Source: Prevotellamassilia timonensis (lineage in GTDB: Bacteria > Bacteroidota > Bacteroidia > Bacteroidales > Bacteroidaceae). Taken from it: a stretch of DNA of 64,000 nucleotides. The notes beneath the pieces were generated by a model. The model ran no database searches. It was not told the origin of the DNA and saw only the letters and a program-made list of their open reading frames with translations. Within the stretch, counting starts at the first letter, position 1, and every line of letters starts with the position of its first letter. Location: NCBI RefSeq assembly GCF_900106785.1, contig NZ_LT629845.1, positions 772,055-836,054 of the forward strand. The letters are read 5' to 3'. This document shows positions 18,892 to 29,500 of this stretch, one piece after another. Made by a program: the position numbers and the translations under genes.

Positions 18892-20160
18892 TTATCCGCC
18901 AAAATTATCATACATGATGCTTTCGGGCTCTACGCCTAAGCTATCAAGCATTCCTACTACAGCTTTCGACATCGGTCCGGGGCCGCACATGTAATATTCA
19001 ATATCCTCGGGAGCGTCATGATCCTTCAGATAGGTATTATACATCACCTGGTGTACAAATCCAGCCGTGTACTTTACGCCTGCAGCATCGGCTGCGGGGT
19101 CTGGTCTGTCGAGCGCAAGATGGAAATGGAAATTTGGGAAATCCTTTTCCAATTGCAAGAAATCCTGCAAGTAGAACACCTCGTTCAAAGCACGAGCACC
19201 ATAGAAATAATGCATTTCACGGTCTGTGCAATGAAGCGTACGAGTCATGTGCATTATCTGTGCACGAAGCGGAGCCATACCTGCGCCACCGCCTACCCAT
19301 ATCATTTCCTTTTTTGAGTCGAAATGTGGGTGGAAGTCACCATAAGGACCACTCATAATAACTTTATCGCCAGGCTTGAGCGTGAAAATATAAGAAGAAG
19401 CGATACCAGGATTTACATCCATAAACCCACTTCTATCAGCCTTAAAGGGCGGTGTTGCAATACGCACGGTGAGCATAAACACATCTCCCTCTGCAGGATA
19501 GTTTGCCATCGAATATGCACGCACTGTCGGTTCAGTATTGACACATTTCAAGGGGAACAATCCGAACTTCTTCCATGCGGGAAGGTATTCCTCGCCAATA
19601 AGGCTCTTATCTATATCCTTATCATAGTCCATGCTGAATGCAGGGATTTTTATCTGAGCATAAGAACCTGGTAAGAAGTCCATGTGTGCACCTTGTGGCA
19701 ACTGAACTTTGAACTCCTTGATAAAGGTTGCAACGTTCTTGTTTGAGATAACAGTACACTCATACTCTTTTACGCCAAGCACGCTGTCGGGCACCTTGAT
19801 TTCGAGATCACCTTTCACTTTGCACTGGCAACCGAGGCGCCAATGCTCCTTCACTTGTTTGCGAGTAAAGTGTCCTTTTTCAGAATCCAATATTTCGCCA
19901 CCGCCTTCAACTACTTGGCACTTGCACTGTCCGCAACTGCCTTTGCCACCACATGCCGAGGGCAAGTAGATGCCGTTTTCAGAGAGCGTAGTGAGAAGGC
20001 TGCTACCTTGTTCTACCTCTACCTTATCTTTGCCATTGATGGTAACAGTCACTTTGCCACTGGGCGAAAGGTATTTCTTAGCGACGAGCAAAATGACCAC
20101 CAAAAGGAGTATAATCACCAAGAATACCCCAATACTTGATAAAATTAAATTCAAATCCAT
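18892..20160 (-). CDS. nqrF: Na+-NQR subunit F
   Basis: NADH-oxidising subunit of the sodium-pumping NADH:quinone reductase. Counting from the upstream TTG reading (two residues before the chosen ATG), one N-terminal membrane helix spans about residues 7-29. A ferredoxin-type 2Fe-2S site follows, with C72, C78, C81 and C113 (CGGKGSCGQCKC ... GCQC). A ferredoxin-reductase FAD/NADH module comes next, with RAYSMANYP binding FAD and the late YMCGPGPM motif of the NADH site. I choose ATG 20160 (422 aa); the longer reading begins at a TTG at 20166. It is the last gene of the nqrABCDEF operon, followed by a strong terminator. Confidence 0.96.
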   Translation of the reverse strand: MDLNLILSSIGVFLVIILLLVVILLVAKKYLSPSGKVTVTINGKDKVEVEQGSSLLTTLSENGIYLPSACGGKGSCGQCKCQVVEGGGEILDSEKGHFTRKQVKEHWRLGCQCKVKGDLEIKVPDSVLGVKEYECTVISNKNVATFIKEFKVQLPQGAHMDFLPGSYAQIKIPAFSMDYDKDIDKSLIGEEYLPAWKKFGLFPLKCVNTEPTVRAYSMANYPAEGDVFMLTVRIATPPFKADRSGFMDVNPGIASSYIFTLKPGDKVIMSGPYGDFHPHFDSKKEMIWVGGGAGMAPLRAQIMHMTRTLHCTDREMHYFYGARALNEVFYLQDFLQLEKDFPNFHFHLALDRPDPAADAAGVKYTAGFVHQVMYNTYLKDHDAPEDIEYYMCGPGPMSKAVVGMLDSLGVEPESIMYDNFGG

Positions 20161-20178
20161 TGTCAATTCTTGTTGTGA

Positions 20179-20805
20179 TTAAATGTTCAAACCTGAGAAA
20201 CACATAAACGCCATGGCCATCAAACCAACGGTGATAAACGTGATGCCAAGTCCCTGCAAAGGCTTCGGCACATTGGTATAAGCCATCTTCTCACGAATTG
20301 CAGCCAATGCCACAATAGCCAACAGCCAACCAATACCAGAACCCAATGCATAGACTAAAGCATCTACCACATTACCTATATATTGAGTGCTACCAGGTTC
20401 CATGCCTATGCGTTGCTGCATGAAAAGGCTGGCACCCATGATGGCGCAGTTTACAGCAATGAGTGGCAAGAATATACCAAGCGCAGCGTAGAGTGATGGC
20501 GAAAAGCGTTCTACAACCATTTCAACCAACTGCACGATACCAGCAATCACTGCAATGAACAAAATAAAAGAAAGGAAAGACAAGTCAACGCCTTGAATAA
20601 GACAATCAGGGCCGAGCACCTTTGTTTGCAACAAGTAATCAACAGGCACGGTGATTAAAAGCACAAACGTTACGGCCACGCCAAGTCCCAAGGCTGTCTT
20701 GACATTCTTAGATACTGCCAAATAAGAGCACATACCCAAAAAGAATGCAAATATCATATTGTCCACGAAAATGGAGCGGACAAACAGACTTAATAGATGT
20801 TCCAT
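20179..20805 (-). CDS. nqrE: Na+-NQR subunit E
   Basis: An integral membrane subunit of 208 residues, largely hydrophobic, with about six transmembrane segments. It is related to NqrD and RnfA and lines part of the Na+ path. Start is placed at the ATG at 20805 ([20 protein letters not shown]), the normal family N-terminus. The longer reading to 20856 adds 17 unrelated residues. The Cys in [12 protein letters not shown] and the one in [10 protein letters not shown] correspond to the paired cysteines expected to bind the intramembrane FeS centre with NqrD. The stop is 18 bases from the nqrF start. Confidence 0.95.
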   Translation of the reverse strand: MEHLLSLFVRSIFVDNMIFAFFLGMCSYLAVSKNVKTALGLGVAVTFVLLITVPVDYLLQTKVLGPDCLIQGVDLSFLSFILFIAVIAGIVQLVEMVVERFSPSLYAALGIFLPLIAVNCAIMGASLFMQQRIGMEPGSTQYIGNVVDALVYALGSGIGWLLAIVALAAIREKMAYTNVPKPLQGLGITFITVGLMAMAFMCFSGLNI

Positions 20806-20903
20806 TATTAGAATTATATTATATGATGTTAGAACACGGACATACGGGTCACTCACATAAACCGAATTATATCACGAGCCGTATATCCCTATCAGGGTAT
20901 GTA

Positions 20904-21533
20904 TCAAGCCTCCTTATTGATTGCTCGCAAGGCCCAAATCAAGCAACCCAACAATATGAGTGCCATGGCGGGCATTGTCATCATACCATTGTTCACATAG
21001 AAACCGCCATTAGACGCATAGATACATTCGGGTATCACACGCAAACCGAGCAAGGTTCCATTGCCAAGAAGTTCGCGTACAAATCCCACTGCCACAAGCA
21101 CCCAGGCATAACCCAATCCATTGCCTATACCGTCCAGGAAAGATTCCCACGGACCATTCATCATGGCAAAGGCTTCGAGGCGTCCCATCAAAATACAGTT
21201 TGTAATGATAAGACCTACATATACAGAAAGCTGTACACTTACATCGTAGGCATACGCCTTCAACACCTGCGACACGAGCGTCACAAGGGCAGCCACCACC
21301 ACCAATTGTACAATGATACGTATACGATTGGGTATGGTCTTACGCAAAAGCGAAATTATAACATTCGAAAAAGCCGTAATTACTGTCACCGAAAGACCCA
21401 TCACAATAGCGGGTTCTAACTGAGAGGTTACAGCCAAAGCCGAACAGATACCCAATACTTGTACAGCCACAGGGTTGTTCAAGTTAAGAGGCCCTGTCAA
21501 GGCATCTCTGTTTTCTTTTGAAAATAAACTCAT
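20904..21533 (-). CDS. nqrD: Na+-NQR subunit D
   Basis: Membrane subunit of 209 residues, homologous to NqrE and RnfE, with about six transmembrane helices. Visible family features are the VLGICSALAVT segment near the N-terminus and ITNCILMGRLEAFAM, each carrying one cysteine expected to ligate the shared FeS site. Start at ATG 21533 (MSLFSKENRDALTGPL); the 14 codons upstream are unlikely to be translated. Gap of 98 bases to nqrE, longer than elsewhere in the operon. No terminator is seen in it. Confidence 0.95.
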   Translation of the reverse strand: MSLFSKENRDALTGPLNLNNPVAVQVLGICSALAVTSQLEPAIVMGLSVTVITAFSNVIISLLRKTIPNRIRIIVQLVVVAALVTLVSQVLKAYAYDVSVQLSVYVGLIITNCILMGRLEAFAMMNGPWESFLDGIGNGLGYAWVLVAVGFVRELLGNGTLLGLRVIPECIYASNGGFYVNNGMMTMPAMALILLGCLIWALRAINKEA

Positions 21534-21634
21534 ATTAGAAAAAGAGTTTAGAGGTTTATTATTAAAGCCAAACAACTGCGATTACATATTTTCGATAGTT
21601 CAATACCATATCGCAGTAACTCAACTGCTTTTAC

Positions 21635-22351
21635 TTATTTCTTAGTTTTTGAGAAGTAGCCTATATACTGCTGCAAGCCATCGTGTATCATGTTTGCCAC
21701 ACCATTCGATGTCAGTGTAGCACCTGTGATACCATCTACTTGATAATTCTTCTTCTCAGGTTCAACCTTGCCATTTTTCACTACAGTCAAAGCTATTTCG
21801 CTGTCGTTAGAATTTGCAAAGAGTTGCTTACCTTTGAACTGATCTTGGAATTTTTCTTCCGCAATCAAGGCACCAAGTCCGGCAGTTTCACTCTCATGAG
21901 AGAAATAAGCACCATATACGGTTTGCAGATCTGCGTTAATGGCCATATAGCCCCAAAGGCCACCCCAAAGACCGCGGCCTGTCATAGGAACCACATACTT
22001 TGTTTCGCCATTAACCTTGCAGATATAGACGGGCAAGCAATTAGCGCTTATGTTCTTGTTCTCAACTTTGAAACCATCGTTTTCCTTGCTTTTGCCTTCT
22101 GCCACAACAGAGCCGTCAGCCTTTACAATCATGTCAGACATCACGCATTCATTGTACTTGCTTTCAATGTCCTGCGCATCATTCAATCCTCGCACATTCA
22201 AAGCAGCAAGTATTTGCTTTTTTTTGTCCAAGGCCACGTTCTTGTCCTGCGTTGGCTTTAAGGCAGACGAAACAAACGCGAGCAAGAATGCAACAATAAC
22301 AACCATTACCGTTGCATAGACGATAGTATATGAATTTTTATTTGTATTCAT
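21635..22351 (-). CDS. nqrC: Na+-NQR subunit C
   Basis: The 238-residue subunit has one N-terminal membrane helix (about residues 8-27) and a periplasmic FMN-binding domain. FMN is attached through a threonine in the motif SGATxT-like sequence, here GITGATLTSNG near residue 209. The upstream GLWGGLWGYMAIN segment is typical. Its flavin transferase (ApbE) is not encoded in the window. Gap of about 100 bases to nqrD. Confidence 0.95.
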   Translation of the reverse strand: MNTNKNSYTIVYATVMVVIVAFLLAFVSSALKPTQDKNVALDKKKQILAALNVRGLNDAQDIESKYNECVMSDMIVKADGSVVAEGKSKENDGFKVENKNISANCLPVYICKVNGETKYVVPMTGRGLWGGLWGYMAINADLQTVYGAYFSHESETAGLGALIAEEKFQDQFKGKQLFANSNDSEIALTVVKNGKVEPEKKNYQVDGITGATLTSNGVANMIHDGLQQYIGYFSKTKK

Positions 22352-22426
22352 TTTGTGTCATTTAATGGTTATCGGCAAGAATGGACGTGCTTCAACGCAT
22401 CATTCCTTGCTTATTACCTAATTCAA

Positions 22427-23593
22427 CTACTTACCAGCTCGTTTAATACGTTTGTTGATATTGCTTTGCACAAAACAATAGTCAATCAGCGGTGCAAACA
22501 TATTCATAAACAATATGGCCAGCATCATGCCTTCGGGATAACCCGGATTGAGTACTCTAATCAATATGGCCAAGGCACCAATCAGGAAACCATAAATATA
22601 TTTACCCTTTTCGGTGCGTGCACTCGTAACGGGGTCTGTTGCCATAAATACAGCACCAAAGCAGAAACCACCTGTTGTCAGATGTTCAAACCAAGGCATA
22701 TTCGCTGCTGCATTAGCCGACAAGCCAAGCATATTGAAAAGCACGGCCACTAAGGCGCCACCTACAAATACACTGACCATTGTGCGCCACGAAGCGATTT
22801 GAGTAAAAAGTAAGATAATCGCACCTATTGCTATGGCAATCACTGATGTTTCACCAATTGAACCAGGTATTAAACCAAGTATAGTGTCACTCAAACTTGC
22901 CGTAGGCATACTACCCGAAGCCACCTCTCCAAGAGGCGTTGCCATCGTTGTTCCATCGGGGAGCACATATCCCAAGCCACATACTTGTTCGTTCGCTACC
23001 CAAACCTTGTCACCACTCATGCTCGTTGGGTATGAGAAGAACAAGAATGCGCGTGCTACTAAAGCAGGGTTAAAGATATTCATGCCAGTGCCACCAAATA
23101 TTTCCTTGCAGAAAATAACCGAGAAGGCAACAGCCAAAGCCAACATCCACAATGGGCAATTTACGGGCACAATAAGTGGTATCAAAATACCTGTCACGAG
23201 GTAACCTTCTTGTATTTCCTCATGCTTCCACTGCGCTACCGCAAACTCAATGCCAAGTCCTACAACATAAGATACGACAATTTTGGGCAATACCAGCAGT
23301 AAACCATACAGAAACATCGATATAGCCGAAGTTTCAGCCAGTTTGCCGGCAGCAAGCGCATTTTGGTATCCAATATTGTACATACCGAACAACAGTGCCG
23401 GCAAAAGCGCTATAACGACGAAAGACATTATTCGCTTTGAGTCAATGGCATCGTGTACGCTGACACCCACCTTTGACGTCGTATTTGGCACGAGCATGAA
23501 AGTCTCCATTCCTTCAAAAACTGAACGGAAAGCCTTCAGTTTGCCACCCTCCTCAAAGGTCGGGCGTAATTTATCAAATATTTGCTTTATCAT
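22427..23593 (-). CDS. nqrB: Na+-NQR subunit B
   Basis: The largest membrane subunit, 388 residues with about ten transmembrane segments. It holds covalent FMN and riboflavin and forms the main Na+ channel. The DGTTMATPLGEV stretch (about residue 215) lies where the covalent FMN threonine is found in characterised NqrB. NIFNPALVARAFLFF and FGAVFMATDPVTS are strong family signatures. Start ATG 23593, six bases after the nqrA stop, which implies translational coupling. Confidence 0.96.
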   Translation of the reverse strand: MIKQIFDKLRPTFEEGGKLKAFRSVFEGMETFMLVPNTTSKVGVSVHDAIDSKRIMSFVVIALLPALLFGMYNIGYQNALAAGKLAETSAISMFLYGLLLVLPKIVVSYVVGLGIEFAVAQWKHEEIQEGYLVTGILIPLIVPVNCPLWMLALAVAFSVIFCKEIFGGTGMNIFNPALVARAFLFFSYPTSMSGDKVWVANEQVCGLGYVLPDGTTMATPLGEVASGSMPTASLSDTILGLIPGSIGETSVIAIAIGAIILLFTQIASWRTMVSVFVGGALVAVLFNMLGLSANAAANMPWFEHLTTGGFCFGAVFMATDPVTSARTEKGKYIYGFLIGALAILIRVLNPGYPEGMMLAILFMNMFAPLIDYCFVQSNINKRIKRAGK

Positions 23594-23599
23594 TGTCTT

Positions 23600-24952
23600 T
23601 TATGCGTTTTCTTTTCTCAGTATATCCAAGCCTTCACGTACAATTCGCTGCAGTTCGAGCTTTGATGAATCAATAAATTCCGCCACAGCGAAATCCTCTG
23701 GAGCCACCTCATAGATACCCAAAGCTTCCTGGCGGTCTATATCACCTGTGAGAATAGCCTTAATCAAATAGCTTGGATAAATGTCCATAGGGAACACACG
23801 TTCATACTCTGCACTCATAATCATGTGGCGTTCACCACCCTTGACACGGCAATCCAGGTCGTATGATTTCTTTTTGCCAAAGAGCCACGAGAAATAGCTA
23901 TGACTTGTTGAGAAATCATTAAGACGGGGTGCAATCCAGCCGAATGCTTCGTTTACATCATCGCCCTCGGGTATTACACACACCTCTGTGCTGAATGCTC
24001 CAAGGGAATCAGTAATTGCAGATTTATAGCCGACAAACGGATTTCCGTTGATAATGCGTGTATGCTCCACATTATCAATTTGACCCTTCAGTATATCAGC
24101 CAATGGAGCGCCAATTATGGTTTCTACATAATGAGGTTCCTTTACACATGAGCCTGCCACCGCAATACGTCTTGTAAGAGACAACTTGCCGGTACGGATC
24201 AAACGACCCAACACGAGTGCCATCTCGGCTCCAAGTGTCCAAACAACCTCACCCTTATTGACTGGCGACACGTGGTTTATCTGCACGCCCACATTGCCCG
24301 AAGGGTTGGGACCATCAAAAACGCTTACTTCTGCCTCCTCAATAGGCAAAATCTCCGAATTTATCTGCTCAGGACAGATGCCCAGATGTACTTTGGCTAT
24401 CTTAGCCAAGGCGCGAATACCAAGTTTGAAATCCTGTTCGAAACCTTTCACTACAACGCCAAAGTCTGCTGCCAAGGGCATTTTGTTGAATGCAGAAACG
24501 AAAATGGCTTTCGGAGCTTCATTCGGATTGGCAACCACATCATAAGGACGCTGGCGCATAAATGCGAACAGACCACTTTCAAGCATCAGTTCTTTTACTT
24601 CATCGCCTGTAAGCTTAGATAAATCCTTTACTCCAAAGTCCTTAAACTCTTGTGTTTCATTGGCTTTAATACGGAAACGCAGCAATTTGCGACGCTCGCC
24701 ACGCTCAACGCCCACCACTGTACCACTAACAGGTGATACGAACTGGACACGTTCTGTAGCTTTGTCTACAAACAGGGCCTGCCCTGCCAGCACATTGTCG
24801 CCCTCTTTTACAACAGTACGTGGTACAATGCCTGGAAAATCTGCAGGCATTACCGCATACTCGCTACTTAGAGCAGCTGCTGAAAGCTTGGCTGTGGCTT
24901 CACCTTTTAATTTAAGGTCTAAGCCTTTCTTAATTTTGTACAAAGTTTTCAT
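23600..24952 (-). CDS. nqrA: Na+-NQR subunit A
   Basis: Cytoplasmic, quinone-interacting subunit of the sodium-translocating NADH dehydrogenase. It has 450 residues from the ATG at 24952 (MKTLYKIKKGLDLKLKG), the standard NqrA N-terminus. The longer frame to 25003 runs back into the promoter and is rejected. The N-terminal barrel-sandwich (biotinyl-like) region includes VVKEGDNVLAGQALF and FVSPVSGTVVGVERGERR. First gene of nqrABCDEF. A consensus promoter lies 24 bases upstream of its start. Confidence 0.96.
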   Translation of the reverse strand: MKTLYKIKKGLDLKLKGEATAKLSAAALSSEYAVMPADFPGIVPRTVVKEGDNVLAGQALFVDKATERVQFVSPVSGTVVGVERGERRKLLRFRIKANETQEFKDFGVKDLSKLTGDEVKELMLESGLFAFMRQRPYDVVANPNEAPKAIFVSAFNKMPLAADFGVVVKGFEQDFKLGIRALAKIAKVHLGICPEQINSEILPIEEAEVSVFDGPNPSGNVGVQINHVSPVNKGEVVWTLGAEMALVLGRLIRTGKLSLTRRIAVAGSCVKEPHYVETIIGAPLADILKGQIDNVEHTRIINGNPFVGYKSAITDSLGAFSTEVCVIPEGDDVNEAFGWIAPRLNDFSTSHSYFSWLFGKKKSYDLDCRVKGGERHMIMSAEYERVFPMDIYPSYLIKAILTGDIDRQEALGIYEVAPEDFAVAEFIDSSKLELQRIVREGLDILRKENA

Positions 24953-24975
24953 TAAACGAATAAATAGATTTTGCG

Positions 24976-25006
24976 CAAAATTACATATAAAAAAGTATTT
25001 CACAAA
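24976..25006 (-). promoter_or_regulatory. Bacteroidetes-type promoter of nqrABCDEF
   Basis: On the minus strand TTTG (complement of 25003-25006) and TAATTTTG (complement of 24976-24983) are separated by 19 bases, an exact consensus match. It lies 24 bases before the nqrA start. Confidence 0.85.
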
Positions 25007-25400
25007 AATTTTTGCTTTGACATTTAAGACTTAACCGACTATCAACCGCAAAATTTTGATATGCCCCTGCCAATTACTTCTAATTATTAGCTGTATTCCG
25101 ACCTTCCCTGCAACATCTGCACACTATCTACACATTGCCAAACGTGTTTTGTCTGCACTCTACACTTTTCTACTGTAAAGTCCTGATAGTCAACGGATAA
25201 AAGCGTGTAGACAACGCCGTTTTCTGTATGCACAACCGTCTGCACGCTGTCACTGGCGGCAAAGTGCACTTACAGCATAGGTTTAGCGTTTTCAGAGTAT
25301 AGGGAGGGCGGAAATTCAATTACTCCGACAATTTTTACGCTCTCCCTATGCCGTCAAAACCTGTTGGCGTAACACGTTCCACACCTGTGCATACGATACA

Positions 25401-25486
25401 GTGCAGTAAGTGCAGTAAGTGTGTAGATAGTGCAGACAGAGTGTAGATGGTAGTGTAGATAGTGTAGATAGTGTAGATGGTAGTGC
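25401..25486. repeat. Imperfect tandem 9-mers (GTGTAGATA-like)
   Basis: Repeated units such as gtgtagata, gtgtagatg and gtgcagtaa occur in near-tandem order. Similar words occur at 51590-51630. Too degenerate and too short-spaced to be a CRISPR array. Confidence 0.7.
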
Positions 25487-25658
25487 ATATAAAAATTGGG
25501 GTTGTCTACACTACGTAACTCTTTGACTATCAACAATATTTCATACAAAGGTGCAGAGTGTAGACATTTTACGTAAAAAGTGCTGTGAGAGGAAACTGCA
25601 CAGACTTTTGCATGGTTCTTATTTAGCTATTTGTGTATTAAGACTTTTCTTTTTTATT

Positions 25659-25734
25659 GCTTCTATATAACAAAGTTCAAATATCATCTTTGTTATTATC
25701 TCAACTTGTTTGCCATTCTGGCAAAGGGAACTGT
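25659..25734 (+). repeat. 76-bp direct repeat, copy 1
   Basis: The segment from gcttctatataacaaagttc to ggaactgt is repeated at 33847-33922 with one difference (g/a). The two copies are in the same orientation and flank the whole hsd locus. Confidence 0.9.
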
Positions 25735-25954
25735 CAGATAAAAACGCCGAAACGCAACTTTTTTCGTCTTAAACCCTTTATAAATAGGACTTCATGCTCT
25801 TTATTCAAAAAGTAAGCCCCTATAGTTAACTGTACATAGCCGCAGAGCTTTTATTAGCATAAAAGCGAATCACGAAATATGACAGCGACCACGTTGTCCG
25901 TGACAGGCTGTTTATGCTTTGGAGTTTTACCAGAAAGCAATATATTACTATAGC

Positions 25955-26254
25955 ACTCACGGATTGCACCGATTGCACGGATTCTTTCGCTCACGCGACG
26001 TGCTTTAGCACCACGGAGATGACGGATTTGACGGATTTTGTGAGCATTGCATGCTCACTTCGCCATTAGCTCGTTGCTACGACCAGGTCCCTTACTACAT
26101 GATCTGTGCTAACATATTTCGCCACGGGTACGTTACGGGCCAATAGCGAAGTGAGCATGCAATGCTCACAAAATCCGTAAAATCCGTCATCTCCGTGGTG
26201 CTAAAGCACGTTGCATGAGCGAAAGAATCCGTGCAATCGGTGCGATCCGTGAGT
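25955..26254. repeat. Large inverted repeat, 110-bp arms
   Basis: The arm at 25955-26063 (beginning actcacggattgcaccgatt) is the near-perfect complement of 26145-26254. An 81-base spacer separates them. Each arm contains cggattgca/gacggattt-like words. No ORF spans it. Confidence 0.85.
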
Positions 26255-26346
26255 ATAATATCAGAGTGGTTTCACAGGACAGCAATATTTTTTTTAATAA
26301 CTCTCCGGTAAATAAGTTGTCAGAAACACGCTGCAAAAAGCGCAAG

Positions 26347-26521
26347 CACTAATGGGGGCGACGCGTCCCGCTTCGGTTTTTTCAGCAGCCTCGACTCGCG
26401 TCGGGCATTAAGGCAAAGGCTCACAGACAGGCGTGTAATTAGTGCTGTCTGTGAGCCTTTATTTAGTGTATGAGCCTTTGCCTTAATTGCCCGAACGCGG
26501 GACGCGTCGCCCCCATTAGTG
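26347..26521. repeat. GC-rich palindromic element, copy A
   Basis: Outer arms cactaatgggggcgacgcgt... at 26347-26371 and their exact complement at 26497-26521 enclose further nested hairpins (gcaaaggctcacagacag near 26413 and its complement). The same outer arm, longer, occurs at 33961-34081. Confidence 0.85.
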
Positions 26522-26599
26522 GTAGCGTTTGGTGATAGCGTTTGATGCTTGAATTCTTTCGCGTGGTTACGTTTTACCGGACAGTAATTTACTCTTAGC

Positions 26600-29500
26600 T
26601 TATGCTGTAATCGAAATCACATTATGTATCTCCTTTATGAAATCTTTAAGGCAAACAAACTGGTTGCCAAAAACATTGCGCCAAGGATAACGCTTCAATG
26701 GATATTCTGTGAAGTCACTTAGCAGAATGTCACCATTCACGCTAATATAGTCGAGAATATTCTTCAAGTATTGCTCTTGCTCCGAAGTCAGATTTGCCCC
26801 CTTAATGAATTGAGCATACTTCTCTAAAGCCTTCTTGCGGTCGATACCTTTAATAACACGGATAAAAGCAGCTACATTGTTATTGTAGCGTTTCCCTACT
26901 GTGATTCTGTTATATTCCTCACGTGTGCCAAGTTCCTCCCAAAAGATGCGTTGAAGTTCTTCTATGTCAGCAGGTGACAATTGTTCGAAGTTCTGAATCT
27001 TGTTCAAGGCTTCATTATCATTATGGCATGCCAGATATTCTATCACACGTTGTTTGTAGGTCGCCTTTAATGCAACTCTTGCAGCTTCATCATCAGCCGT
27101 TGTGGTGTCTTCAATGTCGATAATGAATTTGCGGTCGCCACGCCCCTCTTCAAGGATATGGACCAACTCGCGCAATTCCTTGCGTACACGTTCTAATCGG
27201 TCAATCGTACTTGTTTCCCAAAATCGAACTGTCTGTACTTCACGAATGGTGTCGATACGCTCCTTTACAACAGGTATCGAAGCTTTAGCCTCCAACATTC
27301 GAGCTATGGCAATTACGCCCGTTCTGCACTTATCTGCATTGACGGTACTATCAACCTTTTCCAGCTGCAAGTGAAGCATCAGTATATCGAACTTCTTAGC
27401 AGCCTCGTTTTCGTTAGGACGAGGCAATAGTGAGGCAATGCCCTTAAGTTTGGCCACATCAACATCGCTCAGACATACCCAGGCGTCCATGCTGCGATAT
27501 GGCTCAACTTGGGCAATCTTTTCCCTCACATCTATTCTTGCCACACTGAGACTATCTACTTGTTTATGAAGCATCTCCTTCAATTCATCGTGTAATCTCT
27601 TGTCTGCTTCTTTTTCCTGGTGTTCTGCCGACTGCAATGCAAAGGCTATGTCAAGCCGCAGAGAAAAGAGTCTTTCGGTTAAGGATTTGACCGTTACCGG
27701 ATCTGCCCCTTCTGTGTGTACCGAGAAATACTCAAAGTTATTACACCAATCGAAGATGTAGAACTCTTCCTTATCCTTGTTGCCAAAGAGTCCAGGGCAG
27801 AGTCGGGTGCCACGACCTATCATCTGCATGAACTTAATCTTGGATTTTACGCGCTTAAAGAATACGAGATTGAGGACAGACGGCACGTCCACACCCGTGT
27901 CGAGCATATCCACGCTGACAACAATCTGTGGCATTTTCTCAGGCTCTTCGAAATCAAGAATCAAGTCCCCGGCATATTTCACATAGTTGTCAATCAGCTG
28001 GCAGTATTGTACTCCCTTTTCAGGATAAAGCTCGCGAAATCTCTTCACTATCTGCTCAGCGTGCATATGGTTCATGGCAAAGATAATGGTCTTGCCCACT
28101 TCTTCCCCACTCTGCACTTTCAGTCCCTTTTCCATCAGCTCTTGAAGCACCTTGTCGATGGTATTATTGTTAAAAAGATAGTTGAAGATTTCCTTTGACT
28201 CTATGTCACGATGATAGTCTTCACCATCGCCCATGCCGGCCAAAGCCTTCTCGTAATCCCAAACTTCTTCAAGTTTGTCTTGCTGGTCTTTAGACAGGTC
28301 GTCCCATTTGATGCCGGTCTCCATAATTTTGGAATGAAACTGTAGCGTTTTGTAAGGTACGAGATACCCGTCGGCTACGGCCTCCTCATAATCATAGCTA
28401 TAATTTGGCGTACCATTATCCAGTTGCAGCAGGTCGTAAGTGCTACGGTCTATCTCGTCGCGCGGGGTGGCAGTAAGCCCTATAAGCAAAGAGTCGAAAT
28501 AGTTGAATATCGCACCATAGCGACCAAACACACTGCGGTGCGCCTCGTCTATAATAATAAGGTCGAATCTGCCAATGGTGAACTTCTTCTCGTCCTTATC
28601 TATATAGTTTATCATGGTCTGATAGGTAGAGAACATGATACGTGCCTGCATGTAAGGCTCCTTATCCTCGTTCAATACCGACATCGGCACATCGGGCAAC
28701 AATGCTTTGTAGTTTTTGTGTGCTTGGTTGACAAGAGCCGTGCGGTCAGCCAGGAACAGCACATTTTTCGCCCAGTCGTTGCACATCAATATGTCGCAGA
28801 GTGAGATGCTGACGCGGGTCTTTCCTGTACCTGTGGCAAGGACGAGAAGGCCACGACGATGTTGCTGGTTCAACCATTCTATAATACTCTTGATAGCTGT
28901 TTGCTGATAAGGGCGGTTGGTGATATTCTCATTGATGCGGAGGTCACAAATCTTTGCACGTTTTCTCTTCTGAATCAGACGTTCAAGGTCGTCCATTGAA
29001 TGGAAAGAACAAACCGGCCTGTCCGTATAGCCCAGGCCATCAATCACCTGGGTATTAAACCCATTCGTATAATAGATGACAGGTCTTACGCCATACTTCC
29101 GCTCCAGGGCATCGGCATATAGCATGGCTTGCCGGCGCCCTTCACCCACCTCGTGAGTGGTGGCCTTTGCTTCGATAACAGCCAAAGGTTTACCGCCACG
29201 GCTGAACAGCACATAGTCGGCATAGCCTTTTCCTGATGTGGTAGGCATTCCTTCCACTTCAACTTCTATGCAAGCCATTCCGCCCTGCACATCGCCTTTC
29301 ACTTCAAGTATATCCCACCCTGCTTCGATGAGCATATAGTCGATAAAATATTTGCGTGTAATGGCTTCGCTTGCAAGGCTTTCCTTTGGTATGTTGGGAG
29401 ATTGTGGGTGTTCTATGTTCTCCTTTGATGCACTATTCACCACGTCCATTTCTACTTGCGGACTTGGAGCTGTTGTCAGCACAGGCCCTGTTATCCTGTC

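Larger units (their letters stand above)
25007..26599. other. Non-coding, repeat-rich region beside hsdR
   Basis: No convincing gene is present in these roughly 1.6 kb. In order it holds: a stretch with a hairpin around 25297-25348 (tatagggag ... ctccctat) resembling 51477-51530; imperfect tandem 9-mers at 25401-25486; a 76-bp repeat at 25659-25734; a 110-bp inverted repeat at 25955-26254; and a GC-rich palindromic element at 26347-26521. The short ORFs at 25087-25269 and 25354-25548 have repeat-derived composition and no recognisable domain. Confidence 0.7.

Noticed and set aside
25385-25490. Possible CRISPR array
   Set aside because: The units are about 9 bases, vary between copies and lack spacers of constant length. 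No cas gene is nearby.
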